DNA of 64,000 nucleotides. Source: JBBATK01 sp046297095. GTDB lineage: Bacteria > Bacteroidota > Ignavibacteria > Kapaibacteriales > NICIL-2. The translations under genes and the position numbers were made by a program. This document shows, piece after piece, positions 54,562-62,814 of the stretch (position 1 is its first letter; the number at the start of each line of letters is the position of its first letter). Below the pieces are notes generated by a model. The model saw only the letters and a list, made by a program, of their open reading frames with translations, made no database searches and was not told the DNA's origin. The stretch spans positions 1-64,000 of the forward strand of contig JBKCNS010000012.1 of assembly GCA_046297095.1 (NCBI GenBank), in the 5' to 3' direction.

Positions 54562-55062
54562 ATGCACGAAGCAAGTTACATCGTACCATTCGATTCGCTG
54601 AACGCCGACGATTCACGCGAGCTTATTTATCGCAGTGCATCTGCGCTTATGCAGGGCGAGCAAGACCTTATCGCCAACTGTGCGAACCTTGCATCACTTG
54701 TGTATCACAGCATGCCAAACATTTCGTGGTGTGGCTGGTATTTGCTGCAGTACAACGATTTAGTTCTGGGTCCCTTTGCCGGCAAGCCGGCATGCACACG
54801 CATACGCATGGGGCGCGGTGTGTGCGGAACGGCAGCCAAGGAACGCCGTACCATAGTGGTAGACGATGTTACTGCCTTCGAAGGTCACATTGCCTGCGAT
54901 CCCGATACCCGCTCTGAGCTTGTTGTGCCGCTGGCAGCCGGAAACTCCTTCCTTGGTGTGTTTGATTTGGACTCAGCCGTACCCTCTCGATTTACTCAAA
55001 GCGATGTTGCGTTTATTGAGTCACTATGCCGGCTCTTGCTTGCTTCGTCCAGATACGACTAA
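54562..55062 (+). CDS. msrC: Free methionine-(R)-sulfoxide reductase (GAF domain)
   Basis: A 166-residue GAF-domain protein that reduces free methionine-R-sulfoxide. Cysteines at 78, 88 and 112 (KPACTRIRMGRGVCGTA and IACDPDTRSELVVPL) have the same 10- and 24-residue spacing as the three catalytic cysteines of the E. coli enzyme. SWCGWYLL near 55 also fits. The ATG at 54562 has GGAGACAATTC directly upstream. It diverges from ligA across 111 bases, where TATCTTGC (54528-54535) could be a weak -7 element. Confidence 0.93.
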   Translation: MHEASYIVPFDSLNADDSRELIYRSASALMQGEQDLIANCANLASLVYHSMPNISWCGWYLLQYNDLVLGPFAGKPACTRIRMGRGVCGTAAKERRTIVVDDVTAFEGHIACDPDTRSELVVPLAAGNSFLGVFDLDSAVPSRFTQSDVAFIESLCRLLLASSRYD

Positions 55063-55187
55063 CATTCCTCCACAATCATTCACGCGAATATTCATAACAA
55101 GTACAGTGGCCTACCCGCAGATGAATTTTAATGCCATCACGATGCTTGATGGCACATGTTTCGTTCAATAGCATTTTCGGGTAGTCA

Positions 55188-56945
55188 ATGTCCATGAAAA
55201 CGACGACGTGTTTGTTACCCAGTACTTTGTTACGAAGTACGTTGATAGCGGTTACATCGAGTCACTCCACATGTAGTGCCCTGCAGTGCATCATACTGAC
55301 GGCGGTCCTGTTGTGCGCTTGCATGGAGGCACATTCACAGGTAGTGATCAACGAAGTTATGCCGGCACCGAGCGCTCCGGAGCCGGAATGGGTAGAGCTC
55401 TACAACTACGGTAGTGATACCGTTTTTCTGCAGAGCATGTACTTGTACGATGCCACGTCCAGAGCGCCAATACCTGATCTTGTGATTCCTCCGGAAGCAT
55501 ATGTCGTGCTGTGTAAGGACACTCTTGCCTTGCGGACTGCACGATCGCTTCCCTACTCTGTACATCTATGCCGCATTTCACTCCCCTCGTTAAACAACAG
55601 CGGTGAAACTCTGCGTTTAACATCTAAAGACTCGATCACAATAGACTCCATTGTGTATTCCATTAGCTGGGGCAAAGCGGGTGTGTCTTTGGAGCGCATC
55701 GATGCGCGGCTGCCGCTGTATTCCAGGGATAACTGCCGCGAGAGCAGCTCGTGGTCCGGCGCAACATGCGGCATGGACAACTCGGTGTCACCACGCAATG
55801 GCGACGCGGCTATCACCGCCATCGGGGTCGATACCGCCGGCAGGCGCCTGCATATTCGTATACGTAACATGGGCACTACTATACTGCCGGAAGTACGTGT
55901 TGAACGTAGTGTAGAGAAAACATCACTGCCCGGCGTTACGCTACGCGAAATGTTCGCCTTCGAGGAACGATCGCTGTATTATCGCCTTGATTCGTTAGCA
56001 CGAATTGTTCCTCAACGAGGCTGGTGTGCTGTACAAGCACATGTAGTTGTGAACGCTGATACGCGGACTTGGAACGATTCGATCGGCGGCGTGGTGTTCG
56101 TGACTCCTGCTCGAGGGTCATTGCGCATCAACGAAATTCTCTACGACCCTCTCCCCTCGGCAGCTGATGATGGCATTGAGGAGTTTATAGAGCTTTTCAA
56201 CGCAGATACAATCCCCATTTCTCTGGAGGGTCTTCAGATTCGCGCCGGAGATGTTGTGTGCCCACTGAGTTCATCTACCCTGTATCCCGCATCGTTCCTT
56301 GCTGTGGTGGCCGATAGTTCATTTGCTGCGAAACGAGCTTCAGGCGGATCGCCCGGTGGATCATCCTACACATACACCAAGCGGCCGTTCACACTTCGCA
56401 GTACGTGGGATAGCATTCTTATTACCGATCCGTACGGATTTGTTATCGACTCGCTTTGTTACTCTTCGGATTGGCACTCGCCGCACATCGGATTTACCAA
56501 GGGGCGCTCACTCGAGAAGCGGGCAACGAGCTTACCGTCCGAATCGCGGAGCGCATGGACTTCGTGCGTGGATTCGTCCGGCAGCACAGCGGCACGCGCG
56601 AACAGCACCGCAGTGAAGATCAACAGCTCTTCACGATGCAGCGCCTCTCCCAATCCATTTTCGCCGAGCAGCACACGCGGCGATCGTCAAAGCAGTGTAA
56701 TCTCGCTGCGGGCACCATTTGCACAAGCGGTTTGGAGCGTGCGAGTGTATGACGTGCAAGGGCACGAGATGATGACCCTGCTGAATGGAGCATACATGAA
56801 TGGCGAGGCGTACACCGTTTGGGATGGCCGAAGCGCAAATGGCGATCCCCTGCAAGCCGGACCGTATGTCGTGTTCTGCGAAGCCGTGGATGCCTACTCC
56901 GGCGAGTCATTTTCCGAAAGTATCCTCGTTGTGATCGGATTATAA
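55188..56945 (+). CDS. Secreted lamin-tail-domain protein with T9SS-type sorting domain
   Basis: A 585-residue exported protein. After a long signal region ending near MEAHSQ, residues 50-165 form a lamin-tail domain (VVINEVMPAPSAPEPEWVEL), and a second one starts near 308 (LRINEILYDPLPSAADD). The last 95 residues begin with SASPNPFSPSS and include VRVYDVQGHEMMTLLNGAY and WDGRSANGDPLQAGPYVVF, a FlgD-like/T9SS type sorting domain. It is a plausible substrate for the PorU-type sortase in this window. No enzyme domain is visible, so a binding or structural role at the surface is likely. The signal peptide is unusually long, and an internal start cannot be excluded. Confidence 0.75.
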   Translation: MSMKTTTCLLPSTLLRSTLIAVTSSHSTCSALQCIILTAVLLCACMEAHSQVVINEVMPAPSAPEPEWVELYNYGSDTVFLQSMYLYDATSRAPIPDLVIPPEAYVVLCKDTLALRTARSLPYSVHLCRISLPSLNNSGETLRLTSKDSITIDSIVYSISWGKAGVSLERIDARLPLYSRDNCRESSSWSGATCGMDNSVSPRNGDAAITAIGVDTAGRRLHIRIRNMGTTILPEVRVERSVEKTSLPGVTLREMFAFEERSLYYRLDSLARIVPQRGWCAVQAHVVVNADTRTWNDSIGGVVFVTPARGSLRINEILYDPLPSAADDGIEEFIELFNADTIPISLEGLQIRAGDVVCPLSSSTLYPASFLAVVADSSFAAKRASGGSPGGSSYTYTKRPFTLRSTWDSILITDPYGFVIDSLCYSSDWHSPHIGFTKGRSLEKRATSLPSESRSAWTSCVDSSGSTAARANSTAVKINSSSRCSASPNPFSPSSTRGDRQSSVISLRAPFAQAVWSVRVYDVQGHEMMTLLNGAYMNGEAYTVWDGRSANGDPLQAGPYVVFCEAVDAYSGESFSESILVVIGL

Positions 56946-57061
56946 CGATAGCATCCTGAGCGCATACCATGTTCAAAACCAAACAACAAAAACTTCATCA
57001 CCATCCTGCATCAACTTATCAGTGAGACGGTGTCATATTGCAGGTGCTCGTCGTTACTCGC

Positions 57062-58300
57062 ATGAAATTTTCACTCTACATAGCTCACCGATATATCGTC
57101 ACACGGAGATCACTGCAGTTTATCAGCATGATCACCATGCTGTCGTTGGCCGGCATTGTGGTTGGTGTTGCCGCTATCATCTGCGTAGCATCCATCTTTA
57201 ACGGATTCAGGGAAGTATTCACACAAAGCATGTTGGCCTACGACCCGCATGTGCGTATCGAAGCCCGCAGTGGCAGATACATTCCTGAGCAACAGAAGTT
57301 GGATACTATTCTGCGAAATGAACGGGACATTCGTGATGCTGCAAAAGTTGTGAGCGGCCGAATAGTGTTACGACGCCAACAAAGATTTCAGGTTGTTCAG
57401 ATTCACGGTATAGAGCCGTCGTCGTTCTCTGCTGTCTCGGGCATTCGTAACAGCATCATTGTTGGCAATTTTCTGTCTGCGAAGCCCCCCACAGCCGCCA
57501 TGGCGGAGCTTGTAATTGGCGCTGAACTGGCAATGAATGCTCAGCTATCAGTAGGTGATACAGCCACCCTGCTCTCTCCCGATTTTGTGTCGGAGGCGCT
57601 GCAGAGTTTTATGCAACCGGAAGGAATCCCGGTGGTAATAAGCGGACTATTCACTACAAACTCCAAAGAGTACAACGCGGCATATGTCTACACCGATGCG
57701 AAAACTGCACGGAGCCTGTTGCGCATTCCGGACGGTGCGTTCTCCGCTGTTGATATTCATCTTACGAACAGCGATCGTGCCCGGCCGTTGGCTGAATACC
57801 TAAACACAATACTTCCAAGTCAGATAGTTGCCTTGACATGGTTTGATCTGCACAAGGATTTATACAACGTGATGAAGTTCGAGCGTTTCGCTTCCTTCAT
57901 CGTATTGTTTATCATCATACTGGTTTCCGTGTTCAACATCTTCGCAATGCTGAGTATGACCATCGTGAAGAAGCAACGCGATATAGGAACCATGATGGCG
58001 ATGGGTGCCACTCCACACGATATTCAATCTGTGTTCCTCTGGGAGGGTTTGATCATTGGTGCCGGCGGCACGTTGCTGGGTTCTGTTCTTGGCATCACCT
58101 TGTGCCTCCTTCAAGAACACTTCGAGATCATTCGTTTCGACCCACAATCCTTCATCATTGCTGCCGTGCCGGTGTCGCTGGCATGGCCGGAAGTTATAGC
58201 CATTATCCTGCTCACAGTATTGAGTTCATTACTTGCCACGATCTATCCCGCTCGCCGTGCCGCACGAACTCTGGTTTCCCAAGCACTACGAACGGAATAG
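57062..58300 (+). CDS. LolC/LolE-type ABC permease (FtsX family)
   Basis: A 412-residue permease with one N-terminal helix (about 20-45), a large periplasmic domain and three C-terminal helices (about 270-400). FISMITMLSLAGIVVGVAAI near residue 20 and VFNIFAMLSMTIVKKQRDIG near 290 match LolC/LolE, which release lipoproteins from the inner membrane toward LolA. No LolD ATPase is adjacent. Read from the ATG at 57062. The yraN start follows two bases after the stop. Confidence 0.85.
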   Translation: MKFSLYIAHRYIVTRRSLQFISMITMLSLAGIVVGVAAIICVASIFNGFREVFTQSMLAYDPHVRIEARSGRYIPEQQKLDTILRNERDIRDAAKVVSGRIVLRRQQRFQVVQIHGIEPSSFSAVSGIRNSIIVGNFLSAKPPTAAMAELVIGAELAMNAQLSVGDTATLLSPDFVSEALQSFMQPEGIPVVISGLFTTNSKEYNAAYVYTDAKTARSLLRIPDGAFSAVDIHLTNSDRARPLAEYLNTILPSQIVALTWFDLHKDLYNVMKFERFASFIVLFIIILVSVFNIFAMLSMTIVKKQRDIGTMMAMGATPHDIQSVFLWEGLIIGAGGTLLGSVLGITLCLLQEHFEIIRFDPQSFIIAAVPVSLAWPEVIAIILLTVLSSLLATIYPARRAARTLVSQALRTE

Positions 58301-58302
58301 AA

Positions 58303-58662
58303 ATGCTTAACAATGTTCGCAAAGGGGCCAATGGTGAGGAAGTTGCCTCCGCCTTTTTGCAAAGCAGGGGTTATGCAATCCTTGCTACGAATTTTCGCCT
58401 AGGAAAAGTGGGCGAATTGGATTTGGTGTGCAGAGACGGTGCCACCTTGGTTTTTGTTGAAGTGAAGATGCGCATGTCTGCCGAGTTCGGACGTCCGGAG
58501 GATAGCGTAAGCGAAAGGAAGCGCAAGCAGCTACGCCGAGTAGCCAAAGCGTATTTGCACATCCATAAAATCTACAACTCGGAGTGCCGCTTTGATGTTA
58601 TTGCCATCGAGTACAGAGAAGGCCAGCGCTTCGTGCGCCACTGGAGAAATGCGTTTTTCTGA
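58303..58662 (+). CDS. yraN: YraN/UPF0102 family nuclease-like protein
   Basis: A 119-residue protein of the UPF0102 family with a restriction-endonuclease-like core: GANGEEVASAFLQSRGY near residue 8, GELDLVCRDGATLVFVEVKM (Glu, Asp and E-x-K). The family is thought to act on Holliday junctions or damaged DNA, but its role is unproven. The ATG follows the permease stop by two bases, so it is cotranscribed with it. Confidence 0.93.
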   Translation: MLNNVRKGANGEEVASAFLQSRGYAILATNFRLGKVGELDLVCRDGATLVFVEVKMRMSAEFGRPEDSVSERKRKQLRRVAKAYLHIHKIYNSECRFDVIAIEYREGQRFVRHWRNAFF

Positions 58663-58697
58663 ATGCACTGCCTTGGGCTACCCTACACGCTGCTCGG

Positions 58698-59135
58698 TTA
58701 CATGTGGTCCCGCTGTATGTGGTCCGGAAAGTACACGGCGAAATCAACGTTCATCCCGGAGCCCGTGTTGATAAACGTAACGCTGTCCGCCAATGCGCGA
58801 ATAAGGAACACTCCCCTACCACCGTCCTTCAGGATGTTCTCACGGCGCCGAGGGTCAGGCACTGCGTCCGCATCGAATCCGACTCCCTGATCGGCCACCA
58901 CTATGCGGAACCGATCGTGCAGCACCTCAACATCAACAGTAACGAACTTATCGTGATGACATTCGTTCCCATGGATGATGGCATTATTCACTGCCTCGGT
59001 TAACACAATCAGAACATTGTAGTACACTGCCTCGGGCATCTCATGTACAAATGGAATTGAGCGAAGAAATGGCTCAATCTCCGAGACATTTTCTCTTCTG
59101 CTGGCAAGGCTAATGTTATAATGTTCCGTTTCCAT
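58698..59135 (-). CDS. RsbW-like anti-sigma regulatory serine/threonine kinase
   Basis: A 145-residue HATPase_c protein from the ATG at 59135. The N box reads ALTEAVNNAIIHGN-like (VLTEAVNNAIIHGNECHH), the G1 box VADQGVGFDADAVPD, and the G2 box DGGRGVFLIRALAD. Proteins like this bind and inhibit alternative sigma factors or phosphorylate anti-anti-sigma partners. No sigma factor or STAS partner is beside it. It diverges from the MerR-type gene and converges on yraN. Confidence 0.88.
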   Translation of the reverse strand: METEHYNISLASRRENVSEIEPFLRSIPFVHEMPEAVYYNVLIVLTEAVNNAIIHGNECHHDKFVTVDVEVLHDRFRIVVADQGVGFDADAVPDPRRRENILKDGGRGVFLIRALADSVTFINTGSGMNVDFAVYFPDHIQRDHM

Positions 59136-59264
59136 AAAGCAATACACGTTCGTCCGGGAAATTGCGCTGCGCGGGTACAGTTACCACGCTGAAGGCTTGC
59201 AATTATTATGCCGCGATCCTTGCATCTGCTTGAAATTAGTAATGATGTTCTGAATAGTCGAGGG

Positions 59265-59272
59265 TATATTTG
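59265..59272 (+). promoter_or_regulatory. TATATTTG promoter -7 element of the MerR-type gene
   Basis: TATATTTG matches the motif exactly, ending 24 bases before the ATG at 59297 and 42 before the GTG at 59315. Confidence 0.4.
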
Positions 59273-59314
59273 TCGTAGGGAGCACGATCGACGACAATGA
59301 GAGGGGACACCATT

Positions 59315-59824
59315 GTGAAACAATCCGGCACACAACGCTTGTATTACTCCATAAAGGAGGTAGCGGAGCTATTCGACGAAGAGCAACATATTCTTCGTTA
59401 CTGGGAACGTGAGTTTGATTGCCTTCGGCCATCAAAAAACAGAGCCGGCAATAGAACATATACCGACAAAGACCTCGATATACTTCGAGTGATCAAGAAG
59501 CTGCTGCGAATAGACCGCATTCCTGTTTCCGAGGCTCGAGTGTTGCTGAAGCGAGGGGTGAACGAGGATTTGATCAAGGAGGCCATACGTGCATTTCGCA
59601 TTCACGAAACAATAGACTCCGTTCCGACAGCATCCGAGGCAAAAGTTCAGCATACCCATGAGGTAGATGATTCTGAGTCTCAAAAATCTCAGGAGAAACT
59701 TTCGTCTTCCGTCACGAAAACGTCAACTCATTCGTCTGCTTTAACCTCAGACGCAGTAGAACAACTGCTCTCGGTGCTACGAAGCATTGCCGATGACCTT
59801 GACCGTCTGTCGCTTCATCACTAG
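59315..59824 (+). CDS. MerR-family transcriptional regulator
   Basis: A protein of 169 residues from the GTG at 59315, which has GAGGGG nine bases upstream; an ATG at 59297 would add six residues but lacks a ribosome-binding site. The N-terminal winged helix (YYSIKEVAELFDEEQHILRYWE then AGNRTYTDKDLDILRVIKKL) is MerR-like. There is no effector-binding domain; the remaining 90 residues are Ser/Thr/Glu rich with a short C-terminal helix. It resembles the short MerR proteins common in Bacteroidota. Its ligand and targets are unknown. Confidence 0.85.
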   Translation: MKQSGTQRLYYSIKEVAELFDEEQHILRYWEREFDCLRPSKNRAGNRTYTDKDLDILRVIKKLLRIDRIPVSEARVLLKRGVNEDLIKEAIRAFRIHETIDSVPTASEAKVQHTHEVDDSESQKSQEKLSSSVTKTSTHSSALTSDAVEQLLSVLRSIADDLDRLSLHH

Positions 59825-59894
59825 AGCGTCCGGCCACTATCCATACTCATTGGCTTGCGTCTGCGATACCTTGTCGTTTTGATTATTACCACGG

Positions 59895-59910
59895 CCGTCG
59901 GTACCGACGG
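59895..59910. promoter_or_regulatory. 16-bp perfect palindrome upstream of the WD40 gene
   Basis: CCGTCGGTACCGACGG is its own reverse complement. It lies 31 bases before the ATG at 59942 and after the MerR gene stop. It could be an operator or part of a leader hairpin. Confidence 0.4.
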
Positions 59911-59941
59911 TCTTGTCAACCTCTGATTTATATCCACCTGT

Positions 59942-61009
59942 ATGTTCGCACTCAATTCAGTTATAAAGAGAATCACGGTTATCGCTTTTGCATTTGCCGC
60001 CCTGCCGCTTCTTGTTAACGCTCAGCAAAAAACCTATACCACAACAATTGCCGGTAAGCATAACGATGAAGTGTTAGGGGTGTTTGTCAATCAAGCAAAT
60101 ACCCGATTTGCTACTTGCAGTGTGGATGAGACTATAAAGATCTGGAGTTTGCCCGACGGGAAAGAATTGCGAACGCTCTCCGGCCATCTTGGCACTGTAA
60201 ACAACCTTTCGTTTTCGGGCAACGACAAATCAATTGCAAGCGCCAGCACCGACCAGACGGTTCGTGTTTGGGATGTTGAATCCGGAAAATGTCTGTCTGT
60301 CCTGGCAGGTCATACAGCGGAAGTAAGCAGTGTGTATTATAGTCAGGCAGACTCCGGTGCATTTATCGCATCCGGTAGCTTTGATCGTACCGTGAAGCTC
60401 TGGGATACACGCGTGCCATGCATTGATCCTGCTCGGTGCCCTCCCTTGGAAGTGATAACGCTGCGCGGGCATACGGACGCAGTAAATGGTGTAGCGTACA
60501 GTTACGACGGTAAGTATATCGCCTCGTGTGGCGACGATCGCATGATCATCGTTACCTCGGTTCCTGATATGTTTCAAAGAAAAACCATCAGCTTCACGCT
60601 GGACACAACCGCTCACAAAAGTCCTGTGCTTACATGTTTATTCAGCTTCGACGGCGAACGATTGATTAGTTCGGATAAAAACGGCGTTGTGAATATATGG
60701 AATCTGGCAAGCCGCACGCTGGAGCGGAGCATCAAGGCGCATGATGACCTGGTTCAAGACGTAACTCTTGCCGAAGACAACAAGACTCTGATTACAACGG
60801 GCCTTGATAAAGCCGTTAAAATGTGGAATATCCTCAACGGCGAAAAGTTGTACGAACAGGTACTGGATACGGAGATTTGGGGTGTTGACACCACCAGCGA
60901 TGCTAAGACCATCATTCTTGCGTGTTCCGATGGAACCGTTCGTATGCTTCGTGAAACAGAGACGAAAGCTTCAGGCAAAAAGGCAGATAAGCCCTCGAAG
61001 AAAAAGTAG
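59942..61009 (+). CDS. Exported WD40-repeat protein (PorE-like beta-propeller part)
   Basis: A 355-residue protein with a signal peptide cleaved near LLVNAQ. Five to seven WD40 repeats fill the rest, for example FATCSVDETIKIWSLPDGKE, SIASASTDQTVRVWDVESGK and FIASGSFDRTVKLWD. The C-terminus is Lys rich. It is followed at 62 and 15 bases by two exported carboxypeptidase-regulatory-like proteins, the second with an OmpA-like end; the three match the propeller, CRD and OmpA domains fused in PorE (PG1058) of type IX secretion. The link to T9SS is inference. Confidence 0.85.
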   Translation: MFALNSVIKRITVIAFAFAALPLLVNAQQKTYTTTIAGKHNDEVLGVFVNQANTRFATCSVDETIKIWSLPDGKELRTLSGHLGTVNNLSFSGNDKSIASASTDQTVRVWDVESGKCLSVLAGHTAEVSSVYYSQADSGAFIASGSFDRTVKLWDTRVPCIDPARCPPLEVITLRGHTDAVNGVAYSYDGKYIASCGDDRMIIVTSVPDMFQRKTISFTLDTTAHKSPVLTCLFSFDGERLISSDKNGVVNIWNLASRTLERSIKAHDDLVQDVTLAEDNKTLITTGLDKAVKMWNILNGEKLYEQVLDTEIWGVDTTSDAKTIILACSDGTVRMLRETETKASGKKADKPSKKK

Positions 61010-61071
61010 AACTACCGGTAGCGCATACCATTTCTACGTACATTGATTTCCCACTTCATTTCTATCATATT

Positions 61072-61488
61072 ATGAAAGTCTGCGTTCTTTGTGTTGCCGC
61101 CCTCTTCGCCTTGATTGCCCAGAATGTGTCAGCATTCGTCCCCGTGGCAGCAGGCCAGCCTAACGTTATGCTTCGGGGCACTGTGAGCGGTATCGTCGCG
61201 CCGGGCAAGGTGGATCTTGTGTTTACCGATCAAGCCGGAGCCAAAGTTCGCGCTTCTAGCGGCATCGATGGCAAGTACCAAACGGTGCTCAAGCCTGCGA
61301 GTTCGTACAAAGTGCTGATCACCGATCAGGACCTTCAGAGATTCAATTTTACCTACGACACGCCCAATACCACGTCATACATGGAGCTTACAAAAGACTT
61401 TGTAGCTCAGCCTGTAGCACCTGTAGTGGCGGAACCGGCAGCGAAGTCGAAGAAGAAAGCCAAGAGCAAGAAATCAACCAAGAAATAA
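61072..61488 (+). CDS. Small exported carboxypeptidase-regulatory-like (CRD) protein
   Basis: A 138-residue protein with a signal peptide ending near NVSAF. Residues 30-110 form a beta-sandwich of the carboxypeptidase regulatory type (MLRGTVSGIVAPGKVDLVFT; SGIDGKYQTVLKPASSYKV), similar in outline to the N-terminal part of the next protein. The C-terminal 25 residues are Pro/Ala then Lys rich, which could bind peptidoglycan or negatively charged surfaces. It lies between the WD40 gene and the CRD-OmpA gene. Confidence 0.8.
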   Translation: MKVCVLCVAALFALIAQNVSAFVPVAAGQPNVMLRGTVSGIVAPGKVDLVFTDQAGAKVRASSGIDGKYQTVLKPASSYKVLITDQDLQRFNFTYDTPNTTSYMELTKDFVAQPVAPVVAEPAAKSKKKAKSKKSTKK

Positions 61489-61503
61489 GGAACAAACCTC
61501 AGC

Positions 61504-62232
61504 ATGATGAAAAATGTGACTTTGAGAAGAGCCATAGTTGCCCTGAGCGGCTTCTTCGGAGTAGTGTGTCTGTCTGTAGTTCAGATGTATGCACAAATGG
61601 ATGTGAGCATCGGCTTACGTGGCACCGTTACGGACGAAACCAGTCGCAAGCCGGCCGGTCTGACCATTACGGTCAACGATCCCTCGGGTAAGAAAATAGT
61701 CTCAACAAAAAGCAAGGCTACAGACGGATCGTATTATTGCGTACTTAAACCCGGAGTGGCGTACTCGGTAACCTTTGAGGGTGCCGGGTACTTTCGCGAA
61801 GTACGTACACTGGAAATCCCCCCTTACAAAAAGTACACGGAGATTACCCGCGACTGGTTGGTCCATCCCAATACTCCCGGGGTAAAACTTCGCCCGGCTG
61901 TGTCGCCTTTTGAGTACAAGAAAACCAAGCTTCGTATTGGGTCGGAACAAGTACTCACGCCCTATGTGGCGCTGATGAAGTCGAACCCCGGAACTGTGTT
62001 CGAAATTCAGTGCTTTCCCGATGTTGAGACAACTCAGCAGTCTGCATCAGAGTTCACCGAAAACAGAGCTAAGACCTTGAAAAACTTCTTTGTTAGCAAT
62101 GGAATAGCAGCCGAACGCATCTCCGTTAAAGGCTCGGGCGGCATCGACCCTGAGAACCCAATTCCCCAGGGCCGTGCAGCCAAAGGCCGCAGATATGTAG
62201 GTTCTACCTACCTTATAATTGTTCAGAACTAG
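61504..62232 (+). CDS. Exported CRD plus OmpA-like protein
   Basis: A 242-residue protein with a signal peptide (to about residue 31). Residues 35-115 are a carboxypeptidase-regulatory-like domain (IGLRGTVTDETSRKPAGLTI, DGSYYCVLKPGVAYSVTF), and 140-240 resemble an OmpA domain (SEFTENRAKTLKNFFVSNGI, then RISVKGSGG). The OmpA Arg appears in RAAKGRRYVG, though the usual NRRV form is altered. Start codons at 61504 and 61507 are both possible. It completes the PorE-like set with the two genes before it. Confidence 0.78.
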   Translation: MMKNVTLRRAIVALSGFFGVVCLSVVQMYAQMDVSIGLRGTVTDETSRKPAGLTITVNDPSGKKIVSTKSKATDGSYYCVLKPGVAYSVTFEGAGYFREVRTLEIPPYKKYTEITRDWLVHPNTPGVKLRPAVSPFEYKKTKLRIGSEQVLTPYVALMKSNPGTVFEIQCFPDVETTQQSASEFTENRAKTLKNFFVSNGIAAERISVKGSGGIDPENPIPQGRAAKGRRYVGSTYLIIVQN

Positions 62233-62367
62233 CGTAGAAAGCAAACGGCTTCGGCGAGCAAGATTTCTCATGCTCTGCAGAGCGTTCTTTTCACAACGAA
62301 AATCTCACCCGAAAAACACACAGTCAACAAAGCGTAAAGCTGATTATACTCCGTTCAGAAATCACAG

Positions 62368-62395
62368 GCCCGTGAACCACAATTCACGGGCTTTG
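62368..62395 (+). terminator. Terminator after the CRD-OmpA gene
   Basis: GCCCGTGAA (62368-62376) and TTCACGGGC (62383-62391) form a nine-base stem with a six-base loop, followed by a weak T run. It lies about 135 bases after the gene stop. Confidence 0.75.
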
Positions 62396-62467
62396 TCGTT
62401 TGTGACTTTTTCACAAGCGCGCCGTTCGGCATCAAACGACTTTTTATCCACAACGCCCCACCCTTTC

Positions 62468-62498
62468 TTTGCCACAAGGGCATAAGCACCTATTTTCG
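62468..62498 (+). promoter_or_regulatory. Promoter of the ATP synthase (F0) operon
   Basis: TTTG (62468-62471), 19 bases, then TATTTTCG (62491-62498): the best complete match in the window to the Bacteroidota -33/-7 pattern. The ATG of atpZ is 31 bases after the -7 box. Confidence 0.6.
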
Positions 62499-62529
62499 CG
62501 TGTCTTATTCACTTCGTCGTTGGTGTTCC

Positions 62530-62811
62530 ATGTCGAGGATTACACCGCGTCGTACGTCTACCTCGGTCATTCAGGAGCTCGCTCCGTATATGACAGTTGG
62601 AAGTCAGTTAACCTTCACTGTGCTTGTCATGGCAGCGATAGGTTGGTGGTTGGACAATCGCTGGTCTACTGCTCCACTGATGACAGGAATGTGTGCCGGT
62701 GTTGGAGCAGTTGTAGGATTGGTCACGATGATTCGGTATTTGACCAATCTTTCCAAGTCACGGATGCAAAACCAAAGTGATAAACCTTCTGCTACACCAA
62801 CGGAGAAATAG
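62530..62811 (+). CDS. atpZ: AtpZ/AtpI-like F0F1 ATP synthase assembly protein
   Basis: A 93-residue protein with two transmembrane helices (about 22-45 and 50-72). VMAAIGWWLDNRWSTAPLMT followed by the second helix is the AtpZ pattern. Such proteins help magnesium entry or c-ring assembly for ATP synthase. The ATG at 62530 is preferred over a GTG at 62500 within the promoter. It precedes another small membrane protein and atpB. Confidence 0.85.
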   Translation: MSRITPRRTSTSVIQELAPYMTVGSQLTFTVLVMAAIGWWLDNRWSTAPLMTGMCAGVGAVVGLVTMIRYLTNLSKSRMQNQSDKPSATPTEK

Positions 62812-62814
62812 CCA

